64,000 nucleotides of DNA. It comes from Tranzscheliella williamsii. Its lineage: Eukaryota > Basidiomycota > Ustilaginomycetes > Ustilaginales > Ustilaginaceae. Positions 1 to 8,588 of this stretch are shown here, piece by piece. The position numbers and the translations under genes were made by a program. Below the pieces are notes generated by a model. That model saw only the letters and a program-made list of their open reading frames with translations. It made no database searches and was not told the DNA's origin. Location: assembly GCA_023212725.1 (NCBI GenBank), contig JALBYF010000017.1, forward strand, positions 1-64,000. The letters are read 5' to 3'. Every line of letters starts with the position of its first letter. The first letter of the stretch is position 1.

Positions 1-1
1 T

Positions 2-511
2 AGTGGCCGGGATACAATGATGCTATGGGCTGGTATTGCCTACAACTTCAAAACCCCAATAGTCTGGATAGACTTGGCGCCAAGCAGCAGCAATGGGAGA
101 GAGCGCATACGCGCCGAGGGACTGAATGCAGAAAAGTACGCCGAGAAGATCCTTACCGGCCCCCTATACACTGCATTGCAGCTGCTTCCGGACCACAAGG
201 TCCTAGAGGATGGTGCACCATGCCATACGGCCATGCTGTGCCGAGAGATCCGCGCAGATCTCGGCATTGAGTCCTTAAAGCACCCGGGCAATTCACCGGA
301 CCTCAACCCAATAGAAAACATATGGGGTATACTCAAGAACCGCATAGCCAAGCGCGCACGATTACCATCTACCAAAGCCGCTTTCTATGCAGTTGTGCAG
401 GAGATATGGGACAAGGAAATCTCGCTTGAAGTCATCAATGCATGCATTGATTCCATGAGCAAGCGACGCGCACTGGTGCAGCAGCATTCCGGCCAGTCTT
501 TGAAGTACTAA
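2..511 (+). CDS. Tc1/mariner-type transposase, C-terminal part (cut by window edge)
   Basis: The reading frame is open from base 2, so the N-terminal part lies outside the window; the first ATG inside (base 17) is probably internal. The visible 165-170 residues match the C-terminal half of a DDE_3 (IS630/Tc1/mariner) transposase. A tryptophan-rich strand (MMLWAGIAY) opens it, the second catalytic aspartate sits in LEDGAPCHTA, and the third acidic residue is the Glu of SPDLNPIENIW, followed by a basic helix (LKNRIAKRAR). The first catalytic Asp would be upstream. Such enzymes cut and paste their own element through terminal inverted repeats at TA targets. No frameshift or stop is seen in the visible part, but terminal repeats cannot be judged with only one end present. 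Whether it is an intact or dead copy is unknown. Confidence 0.85.
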   Translation, partial: SGRDTMMLWAGIAYNFKTPIVWIDLAPSSSNGRERIRAEGLNAEKYAEKILTGPLYTALQLLPDHKVLEDGAPCHTAMLCREIRADLGIESLKHPGNSPDLNPIENIWGILKNRIAKRARLPSTKAAFYAVVQEIWDKEISLEVINACIDSMSKRRALVQQHSGQSLKY

Positions 512-1383
512 AGCGCATAACAAATGTCCTTTGCAGCTTTAAGCAATCTGAATCACAGCCTCCTAATGCTTGTAATGCACCAGCTTTGTAGTGCGCAAAC
601 CAGTGTGTGCATGCAGTGTGTTTGCTTGAAAAGGTGGTACAAATACAGGAGCAGCAGTCACCGCACCCAAATATCAGACACGGTGCAATCTTTATGAATC
701 GGCACTGTACATGAGACGGATGTATTAACCTGGCTATCGATTGCACATCGCCCGGATGGCACTGCTTCTGGTCAAAGTAAGTTAGGCTAGTTTAAAGCGA
801 AGCTTGTTCTCGCCAGGGCTGACCCGACGTACAAGGACCTCTTATTAGCTCACCACTGTCCTTCGTCAACGCTGATGACGTCGATACCATCTCCACGCAT
901 CCGAGGTCCTTTGTCTCTTCTGCGCTTGATACCGCCGCTACGCGAACAGTGTCGACCTTCCTCTCACGTCTACTTTCGTTCAAAGAGAATTGTTAGAATC
1001 ATGGACTAATGATTACTTCCGTACTCGATGCCGTGAACGGTCAGCTCACGCATTCCACAACAGCAAAAGGCGATGAAGGAGAAGACCAGCGTTCGAGAGC
1101 GGGTATGTGTAGGGTAAATACAATTCCATAACGAAGTCAAGACGCTACCGGCTGAACAGATCGAAGCGCCCATTAGGCGCGGGAGAGAGTGTGTAATGAG
1201 ACATGCGAGGAGGGTCCGTGGAAGAATTGGCATCGTACGGGATGCCTCGCGATGCTATGGCCAAAAGTCCATGAATAAAGTGGGAAGCAGGCGATGTTGA
1301 AAGCGGAGTCCAGTGGGCTCAGGTTGTGGACACCGACGTTCGCTGAGGGTCGGAAGCAGACGCGCTCAGTTTTGATGATGGTA
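512..1383. other. Intergenic, no gene recognised
   Basis: This is the stretch between the transposase stop and the stop of the aspartyl protease on the other strand. Only short unconvincing frames are present. The first part may still belong to the transposable element (untranslated end and terminal repeat), but no terminal inverted repeat can be matched inside the window. Confidence 0.5.
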
Positions 1384-3696
1384 TTAATCGGGGATGAGCG
1401 GCGACTGAGAGGATGCACGCGCGCCGCCGCAGGGTGGATGAGAGGGTTGTGACAAGGTTTGACCGGACTCCGAGGAGTTGGCGGCCGTTCCTTGGGAAAA
1501 ACGGACATTGTCCTCATTCCAGGGCTGACTGTTCTCGGCATTGTCAAAGTCAAGGTGCTTGTCCTTAGCCTCGAGAAAGGCTTTCCGCTCCTCCGTTGAA
1601 AGAGAGGCGAGGTAAGCGTTCTTGACCCGGCGCGCGTCCATGTATCCAGTCGAGGAGATGTCCCAAGATGATAAACCAGCAGCGTGTAGATGCATAGGAT
1701 CAGGTTTTGGCTCTTCCCCCCATCGTGGATCTGCTCCGCGTCCTTGCTCTTCATCTTGCAAATCGTCATCAAAGACGCCGTGTATCTGGTGCAGTTGTCT
1801 GGCCTTGGCGCGCTGCGCCGGAGAAAGGGCTGTTTGGCTGTCACCATCGTCATCTTTGCCAAGCACTTCCATCGGTACCGAAAAACCATTCATGTTGTTG
1901 GCGCTAAAGGGGTTACTCTGGTTCTTGCGGTGACTGCCAACGTTCTCCGGCTTTTCTGAGCGAGACGTTGCAAGTGCAGCTCGTGCGGCAGCCATTTTGG
2001 CCCTCCGCTTTCGCAATCGCCACAACGCCACGCCAAACAAAACTGCAATCACAACGATAGCGCATACACAGCCGATTACGACTTTGATCCCTTCCGAGAG
2101 GCCTTTGGAAGTGGAGCGAGAGCCACCGTGGTTGAGCCCCGACTGACCGAGGCTCTCTTTCTTGACTCGCACTTGATTGAATTGCCGCGTCGCCGTTGTC
2201 ATGTTGATGAGGGGCCGCAAGCCGATTGCCGCTTCGCAGGGACTGCCAATAGTCATGTTTGTACGTGATGTGTTGTCGCTTGCGCTTCCGCCACCACAGG
2301 AGAAGACAGTGTAAGCGCTCCGCATGAACGCTGGTGAAAGAACAAAGTCGGCGGGGAGGAAGCTCGAGTTCAGATTTGCGCCCGTAGACGTACCCGACAA
2401 GGATCGGAGCGCCTGAAAAGAGCCAATGCAGGCGGAATCGTCGGACGAAGAGCCGTCGTCAGAGCTGACGTAAAGACTGGCATCGAGGGGATGTATGGGT
2501 ATATTGGTACCGCCTAAGCTGATGGTGATATTCATCTGCAAGTCGCACGGCACGTAGTAGCCTCCGTTAGAAGCTGGACCGATTCCCCAAGCGCCGTAGA
2601 GGGCGTTTAAGGTGCTCTCGGGACCTAGATTGACACTGGCGCCGGAATCGAAAACGGCAATAGGATACTGGCCAGGTATGACGCTTGACGTCCCCACAGG
2701 GATAGGCTCGGTTACACCGTGCTGCAGCTGAACAGTGATTTCAGTCAAGGGAACCCGCCAGTGACGAACAACCCCATCAGCATCGCCGATTGCAGCGGTA
2801 TAGTTGATCTGGGACGGGTCGTTGCCACTGTAGACTGGATCGTGATTGCCGATCGTGACGATGCTATCTCCAGAACCACCGTACTCTTCAAGCATTTGTA
2901 GTCCAACACCCATGAATCGCTTGTTCGGAGGGGCGCTATTCCAGAACGCTGCCAGCACTGCTCCCGTCTCGGGTGGCCTGACGCCGACGTTGAGGGAGGC
3001 GATATTGCTAGTGGAGTTCATATGCGCCTGTATGATACTGTTGGCTGGTGGGCCAAAACCGACGATGCCGGAAAAGTTTCCAGGGCCCAGATCTTGGCTA
3101 ATGACAGTGTCACACGAGGCAAAGGCTTGAGAATTGACAATGAGCCTCGAGGTGTTCGGATCACCAAAGAGCATGGTCGACGTCTTCACCTGACCGGAGG
3201 CGGATCCAAGCAAATAAGTGATGTTGAACGCCGTGTCCTGATCGATGATGCCGTCACCACTGTCCATGAGCTTGCGTACGGAATTGCGGCCATGCCCGTT
3301 GCAGGAGTCGGAGTCGCAGTTTTGATTCGCTAACCACAAATCGCCGCTGCCGGTATCTAGTTGCACATTGACTTGTTGTTGGGCGATAGTCAGCGGCACT
3401 GTGTATGTGAGTTGACCGTTGGCGAAACCACGTCCCAGGACAATTCTCGTGCTTTCCAGCGAGCCAGACGCCGGCGAGCCGGCGCCATTGCTAGGAAGAG
3501 AGGGCGATGATGACGGACTGTTGGAGGCACCACGTGTTGTGGAGGGGTTGATCGTCGGATCGCTAGACGTGCTGCTTGAGACGGGGCCTTGTCGCCGAGC
3601 AGGGCCTGGAAGCGAGCCTTCTATTGCAAGGGCCCGTGGTGACCGTAACAGCACGCTGCGAGGCCTGCTGGGGCCAGGACTTGCGTTCCGGCTCAT
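1384..3696 (-). CDS. Membrane-anchored pepsin-like aspartyl protease (family A1)
   Basis: This is a 770-residue protein with the two-lobed pepsin fold. The first catalytic motif is LDTGSGDLW (Asp114) and the second FDSGASVNLG (Asp350). Both are intact, so it should be active. A single membrane segment lies at about 538-559 (IKVVIGCVCAIVVIAVLFG), followed by a basic stop-transfer (RLRKRR) and a polar tail of about 210 residues that would face the cytosol. Yeast yapsins are instead GPI-anchored with no such tail. The N-terminus from the first ATG is Ser/Pro/Arg-rich and has no clear signal peptide, although a secretory route is needed for the topology. A missed 5' exon, with the visible ATG not being the true start, is likely. 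Several N-x-S/T sites support secretion. The role is probably surface or vacuolar proteolysis; the substrate is unknown. Confidence 0.88.
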   Translation of the reverse strand: MSRNASPGPSRPRSVLLRSPRALAIEGSLPGPARRQGPVSSSTSSDPTINPSTTRGASNSPSSSPSLPSNGAGSPASGSLESTRIVLGRGFANGQLTYTVPLTIAQQQVNVQLDTGSGDLWLANQNCDSDSCNGHGRNSVRKLMDSGDGIIDQDTAFNITYLLGSASGQVKTSTMLFGDPNTSRLIVNSQAFASCDTVISQDLGPGNFSGIVGFGPPANSIIQAHMNSTSNIASLNVGVRPPETGAVLAAFWNSAPPNKRFMGVGLQMLEEYGGSGDSIVTIGNHDPVYSGNDPSQINYTAAIGDADGVVRHWRVPLTEITVQLQHGVTEPIPVGTSSVIPGQYPIAVFDSGASVNLGPESTLNALYGAWGIGPASNGGYYVPCDLQMNITISLGGTNIPIHPLDASLYVSSDDGSSSDDSACIGSFQALRSLSGTSTGANLNSSFLPADFVLSPAFMRSAYTVFSCGGGSASDNTSRTNMTIGSPCEAAIGLRPLINMTTATRQFNQVRVKKESLGQSGLNHGGSRSTSKGLSEGIKVVIGCVCAIVVIAVLFGVALWRLRKRRAKMAAARAALATSRSEKPENVGSHRKNQSNPFSANNMNGFSVPMEVLGKDDDGDSQTALSPAQRAKARQLHQIHGVFDDDLQDEEQGRGADPRWGEEPKPDPMHLHAAGLSSWDISSTGYMDARRVKNAYLASLSTEERKAFLEAKDKHLDFDNAENSQPWNEDNVRFSQGTAANSSESGQTLSQPSHPPCGGARASSQSPLIPD

Positions 3697-5918
3697 AAGT
3701 AAGTAGAACGGGTAGGCTGTTTTGGAGCGGGATTACAGCGTGTGTGAGGAAAGGTACAGTGACCACTTGTACAGGCGGATCAAGAGATCATGTATAGAGC
3801 GATGGGTGCTGGTTGAAAGGAAGATGTGGGCTCAGCTCGGGAGCATTGCGTTGAACGACTTTGTAAGCCAGGGGCGAGTTGAGCGCACTCAATGACAAGA
3901 TGGTATGAGCTGGACGCCGCGCTCACCCTAGAGGGAAGCTGAAGGTTACGAGGACCGCGGTGTAGGCCGGCAGAAAGCTTGCGAGGTATGGTAACGATCG
4001 AACGACAAAGAAGTGGGTAGACGACAGGCGAGGATGAGGAGCGGAAACCTTAGAACAGTTAGGCAACCTGAGAGACTCTTCAGAAAAATAAGGGCTCACA
4101 GCTTGCATACAAGTCACAAGTCACATCACAGTCACAGTACTAGCTGATTTCGACGCGGCGTCCTTGCTTCGCCTTGAAATTGTGACACAAGGCGAGACCA
4201 AGTACCTCGCATCAGAGGCCAAAGAACCCCACACAGCCCGGCGCCAAATGACGCGACAACAAGCTTCAGCTCAAGTCGAAATGACCCTTCGTCAGGGTTC
4301 CTAGCTTGTCACCTAACAATCAATATTTCGTGTTAGACGCGCGCTTTCAAACTCTACCCTCTTATGGTTACAGATCAAGGATAAAATCATTGAATCATCT
4401 TGCGAGCAAAGAGCTGCTCTGTCTTCCCCCGACTTGCTCAACCGTCTCGCGCAACGATAGAGCAGCTCGCCCTTGAAGGTAAAATATGAATCGTGTGAAC
4501 AAGCAGAGACATGCGTCGGGTTTTTTTCCGAAACAGCACGTACGGCTCCCCTGACCCTGTGCCGTTCCGCCAGCTTCACTGCTTCAATTCACATTTCAGC
4601 CAAGGCTAGTCGGGCTCGCCGAACCGCACACTTGACAACGACGGCCAACCCCACTTCGTACAGGTATTGCGCGTTCGGTCTGGCTCACCAGTCCCATAGA
4701 GCTTCCAGTAGAACAACAACTAAGAGCAGCAGCAGCAGACATATCTGTTAGATCCCAGAAAGTATTGGGTCAACTCTTAATTAGGGGCTTCATTTTGCAG
4801 CGTGCTGAGGCACGACCCCATTACCAAAGAAGGGGGGCGCGCCTACAGCAGCCCGTCCGGCATCTTCGTGGATCATCGACGAGCAAGAGATCGCCGCCCC
4901 GACAAGCTTGTCCTTGACAGTGTGAAGCGGCAGGACCGGACGGGCGTCAAGGACCCACACCCTATAAGGTAAGGTCATGCCCTCAAGATCTATAGGAGAT
5001 CCAGCACATATTCATTATATTATGTGGTTTTTGCTTGGAGGAGGCTAAGCCGAAGCAAAACCTGTGTTGCCCCTTGGAATCCCGACCCAGCATGAACAGA
5101 TAATGATATAGACCCTCAGAGCCGATAAACAAACACGAAAGAAGGTCAATATATTTCGATGTCTACCGCTTGCTTTTAGACGGAGTTCTTGCTTTGATGG
5201 CCATGTTTGCTTTTGATTACTCAAGTTTGGTATTATCGTTGACAGCTAGCACTGAAGCGGCTAGAAATTTCTGTATCTAAACTTACATCTGCCGAACAAC
5301 ACTACTAGCAAACATGCTGTATATCGCGATTAGTTGCAAAGCAAGAGCAATTTGGGAGGGCGGATTAGAACCAGCTCAGCAGGCGGGCACAGATTTGGAG
5401 GAGAGTATAGCGCTTCAGCCTCGCATCGCATTCGCATGGCCCCTCTTGGGAAATGCTGTCTCGCAAATCGATATCTCACGCTGCACGCAGAGCGCTCCAA
5501 GCTGTGAGCGAGGTCGCGGGCCAGGTCGTCATCGCTCAGCCGCCGCGTTCAACATTCACATTCAGGTTGCATCCCACTTCAGGCTCTTACTCACCATCAT
5601 CATCACCATCACCAGCTTCAACCCGTCTCTTTCCAGTTCATCATCTGTGTTGGACTCCCGCTTGTCTGCTCTTGGTTGCGTTGCGCCTCGAGACCTTTTC
5701 AAACGACCATTTCCCAGCATCGTCGCTCTGGCAGTGTCTTTGGCCATCCAGGCCCAACTTTGTTTCAACACCCTTCTCTTCAGGCTTTCTTCTCCAAGGA
5801 ACGACCCTCGGTCATTCGAGCGCCACTAGCCTTCCTCATTTTAATCGTGCTAACTCAACGCTGAGCACTTTGCCCACCCACTTACACGACACAAGCGTCT
5901 ATCACTGCAATCGACATT
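3697..5918. other. Divergent intergenic region between protease and RHO1
   Basis: About 2.2 kb separates two divergent genes and should hold both promoters and leaders. On the + strand, open frames at about 5314-5926 run up to the RHO1 start but are low-complexity (Ser/Leu-rich) and look like RHO1 leader rather than a gene. On the - strand an open frame at 3923-4117 encodes a hydrophobic stretch ending next to a GT donor-like sequence. It could be part of a missed 5' exon of the protease, but I cannot join it convincingly. The stretch 4979-5300 is AT-rich. Confidence 0.45.
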
Positions 5919-6799
5919 ATGTCTGAACTTCGACGAAAGCTTGTCATCGTTGGTGACGGTGCCTGTGGTAAGACCTGTCTTCTCATTGTTTTCTCTAAAG
6001 TAAGTGCCCCTACTCTGAGAGTTTGCACCATGCCTTCCTCGTCATGCACGATACGGGGCTGCTGCACCATCTGCTTGCAAAAGTGCTCCGCAAGCTTTGC
6101 ATTGAGTCGTGGTGCGACGCTTACTTGTCCTTTCCATCGTCCTGCGACGCCGCCGGTAAACTGACTACTGTGCCTGTTTGCCATTTCTACTTACCTTCTA
6201 TTTTTCTAGGGCACTTTCCCTGAGGTACGTTACGAGCTACGCTTTCTACTCCACCGCTTGACCAATCGCTCATCTTGTTGCTACCTTTTTTTGGTGCTTT
6301 CCTCGGGTAGGTGTACGTTCCCACCGTCTTTGAGAACTACGTTGCCGATGTTGAGGTAGATGGCCGCCATGTCGAGCTGGCCCTCTGGGATACCGCAGGA
6401 CAAGAAGATTACGACAGGCTGCGACCGCTTTCATACCCCGACTCTCACGTCATCCTTATCTGCTTCGCCGTTGACTCTCCCGATTCGTTGGACAACGTCC
6501 AAGAGAAATGGATTTCTGAAGTGCTCCACTTCTGCCAGAACCTGCCCATCATTCTGGTCGGGTGCAAGAAGGATCTTCGACATGACCCTAAAATCGTGGA
6601 CGAGCTTCGAAAGACTAGCCAACGCCCTGTCTCTGCCGAAGAGGGTATGGCTGTTGCTCAAAAGATTGGCGCCGTTCGATACCTTGAATGCTCGGCCAAG
6701 ACTGGCGAGGGTGTCCGGGAAGTATTCGAGCACGCCACTAGAGCCGCGCTTGTCCAAAGGAGCCGTGGCTCCAAGAGGAAGGGCTGCACTGTGCTCTAA
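5919..6799 (+). CDS. RHO1: Rho1-type small GTPase
   Basis: The gene has three coding exons: 5919-5999, 6210-6224 and 6311-6799. Introns start with GTAAGT and GTACGT and both end in TAG. The spliced product is 194 residues. The P-loop is GDGACGKT (12-19), the effector loop PTVFENY has Thr at position 37, DTAGQED has Gln63, and the C-terminus is a basic stretch plus the CAAX box CTVL. The final Leu predicts geranylgeranylation and membrane attachment. The numbering of Thr37 and Gln63 equals that of human RhoA, which confirms the splice model, including the 15-base exon 2 encoding GTFPE. The family switches on beta-1,3-glucan synthase and protein kinase C for cell-wall growth and polarity; PKC1 lies about 32 kb to the right. 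Cdc42 and Rac are excluded by [13 protein letters not shown] and the overall sequence. Confidence 0.97.
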
Positions 6800-7396
6800 A
6801 CGGTGACGAGCATACGTAGATTTATTGGGCGAGACCAACACGCGATGCTCTATGCTCGGAGCCATTGAGAGCACTTTGATTCACCCCGCAAGTTCTTCTC
6901 CCCGTCTCGTGTCTTGTGAACCCTCTATGTTTCGCCGGCTCCTTTCTTCTTTTCTTCTTCTATCTGCACAATGTCTAGTCCTTCGAACCTGACAGCAATG
7001 ACTTGCCCGGATTTTGCTGCGGCACGTGGACCCGGCGTGTGGTACTCCGACAAGTTGCCGGGCTTTGCAACACTGGGACGGTGGCTGGCGCGACACTGAT
7101 GTGGGGTGGATGGCGCTGCCGGTGAGTGGGCGGGGTATGCGCTGGATGGGGGTGGGGGGGCTGCGGCAATTGCGCGTGGTGCGCGCCGTCGGGGGATTAT
7201 GGAGGTGCAATTGGTGAGATTGCAGGCGGCAGGACAGTGTGCTATGATACAAGATGGGGACGGGCGGGATCGACGCAGCACGAACGAGCGTAGAGCGGCA
7301 TGCGGAGAGATGCCAGAGAATGTCTATTGCGGGGGGGGGCACGGTGAGAATCGCCGACGAAAGGCTTGATTAGCGAAGCTGAGGGCAACAGTGCGA
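6800..7396. other. Convergent intergenic region, G-rich on + strand
   Basis: This is 3' flank between RHO1 and the convergent gene. It contains two guanine runs on the + strand, around 7147-7160 (five Gs, T, then seven Gs) and around 7329-7338. No gene is recognised. On the - strand the same segments are C-rich. Confidence 0.5.
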
Positions 7397-8588
7397 TTAG
7401 AGAAGAGCAGCTCCGAGCGTGAGGAGCGAGAGTCCGAGAAGCACTGCCAACGGTGCAGAGACGGACGACGCAGCGGATGGAGCGGAACGCTGCTTCTGCG
7501 TGGGGTCCGAGACCAGCGTGACAGTGAGCAGGGCGACGCGGCCGTCCTGGACCGGTTCGCCGGGCAGTGCGACGTCCGGGTGATTGATGTTATCGGAGGT
7601 AGCGTTGAGAAGGACACCTGCTGGAATGTAGGTCGCGGTGGTCTTGTAAACGTAGCCCTCGTAGGAAGTGGTGGCATTTTGGGTGGCATTGCCGACCAGG
7701 TAATCGCGCCCTCTGTTGTACCCGTCGAGCTGGATCATATGGCCCAAGGCTGCCGACTCCTCCATGGAGGCGGCGATGAAGACCGCGCCTGTGAAGGCGT
7801 CTGTGCCATTCTGCAAGAACCAACGAAAGTGATTGTCGCCATCGATGGACTCCTTGCAAGTGCCGAAGGTGGTGTCACCGTAGTTCCATCGCAGCACACC
7901 ATTGCCACCACCATAGTTGCCTTGCTGGCGCAGGCCGAAGCCGTCCCCCAAGTTGGCCCATTGCTCTGATCCGTTTGTGTTGCCGAAACAGGAAATACCA
8001 AAGTTGATAGATCTACCAAACAGCAGATGTGAAATGTCGTTGTACGGACAAAGCGAGGTATCGGATCAGTACGGCCTCACTCGTTTGCGCAAACAAGAAG
8101 AAGCTCCACTCACGTCGCGTAACGGAGGAATCCCTCTGGACAGAGTACCTCGGCAGAGGAGTTGGACGAGATGATGGCGTTGATTGGCTCGCCTGGTGTG
8201 TCGGTTCCGTCGTTCCAGAGCTGGAGGATATGAAATCAAGTTAGGAAGCGGTTGCCAAGAAAAATACGGTGGGGGTAAGTGCCTGTTTGCAATATATTGG
8301 CATCGCGGATGTATGAGTTCTATAGCTTACCGTCAACATGGTTCCGTTGGTGCCGTTGTTCGGGTTGTAATAGCCTTCGACAGGGAGAGGATTCATCCTA
8401 GAGCGGTTGTAACGTTCCACACATTGTTGTTGCACTGCACTTCCCTGTCTTTTGTAGAGGGTGTGGGCCAAAACTTCCTCCTCGTATGCTGTGGGCGAGG
8501 CAAGAACTGAAGAGAGTGCTGCAAGGATACAAATGATGCCAGCCAGCCCTACAGACAGACGTGAAGCGTTGACGGGTAGCATCTTCAT
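7397..8588 (-). CDS. Secreted, probably GPI-anchored glycoprotein of unknown function
   Basis: I do not recognise the family. Three coding exons join as 8588-8331, 8220-8114 and 8012-7397 on the minus strand; donors are GTAAGC and GTGAGT, acceptors CCAG and GTAG. The product is 326 residues. It has a signal peptide of about 30 residues (hydrophobic core VGLAGIICILAALSSVLA), a Kex2-like KR site at 46-47, many N-x-S/T sites, a few Cys residues, and a Ser/Ala-rich then purely hydrophobic C-terminus (PLAVLLGLSLLTLGAALL) typical of a GPI signal. The start chosen is the first ATG; one codon upstream is only a TTG. The central region contains a WNDGTDTPGEP motif encoded at the start of exon 2. It lies between RHO1 and the phytochrome gene. 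A cell-wall or plasma-membrane surface role is inferred from topology only. Confidence 0.82.

Noticed and set aside
5314..5829. 171-codon + strand open frame before RHO1
   Set aside because: Ser/Leu/Arg-rich, overlaps other frames and ends 90 bases before the RHO1 ATG; best read as promoter and leader.
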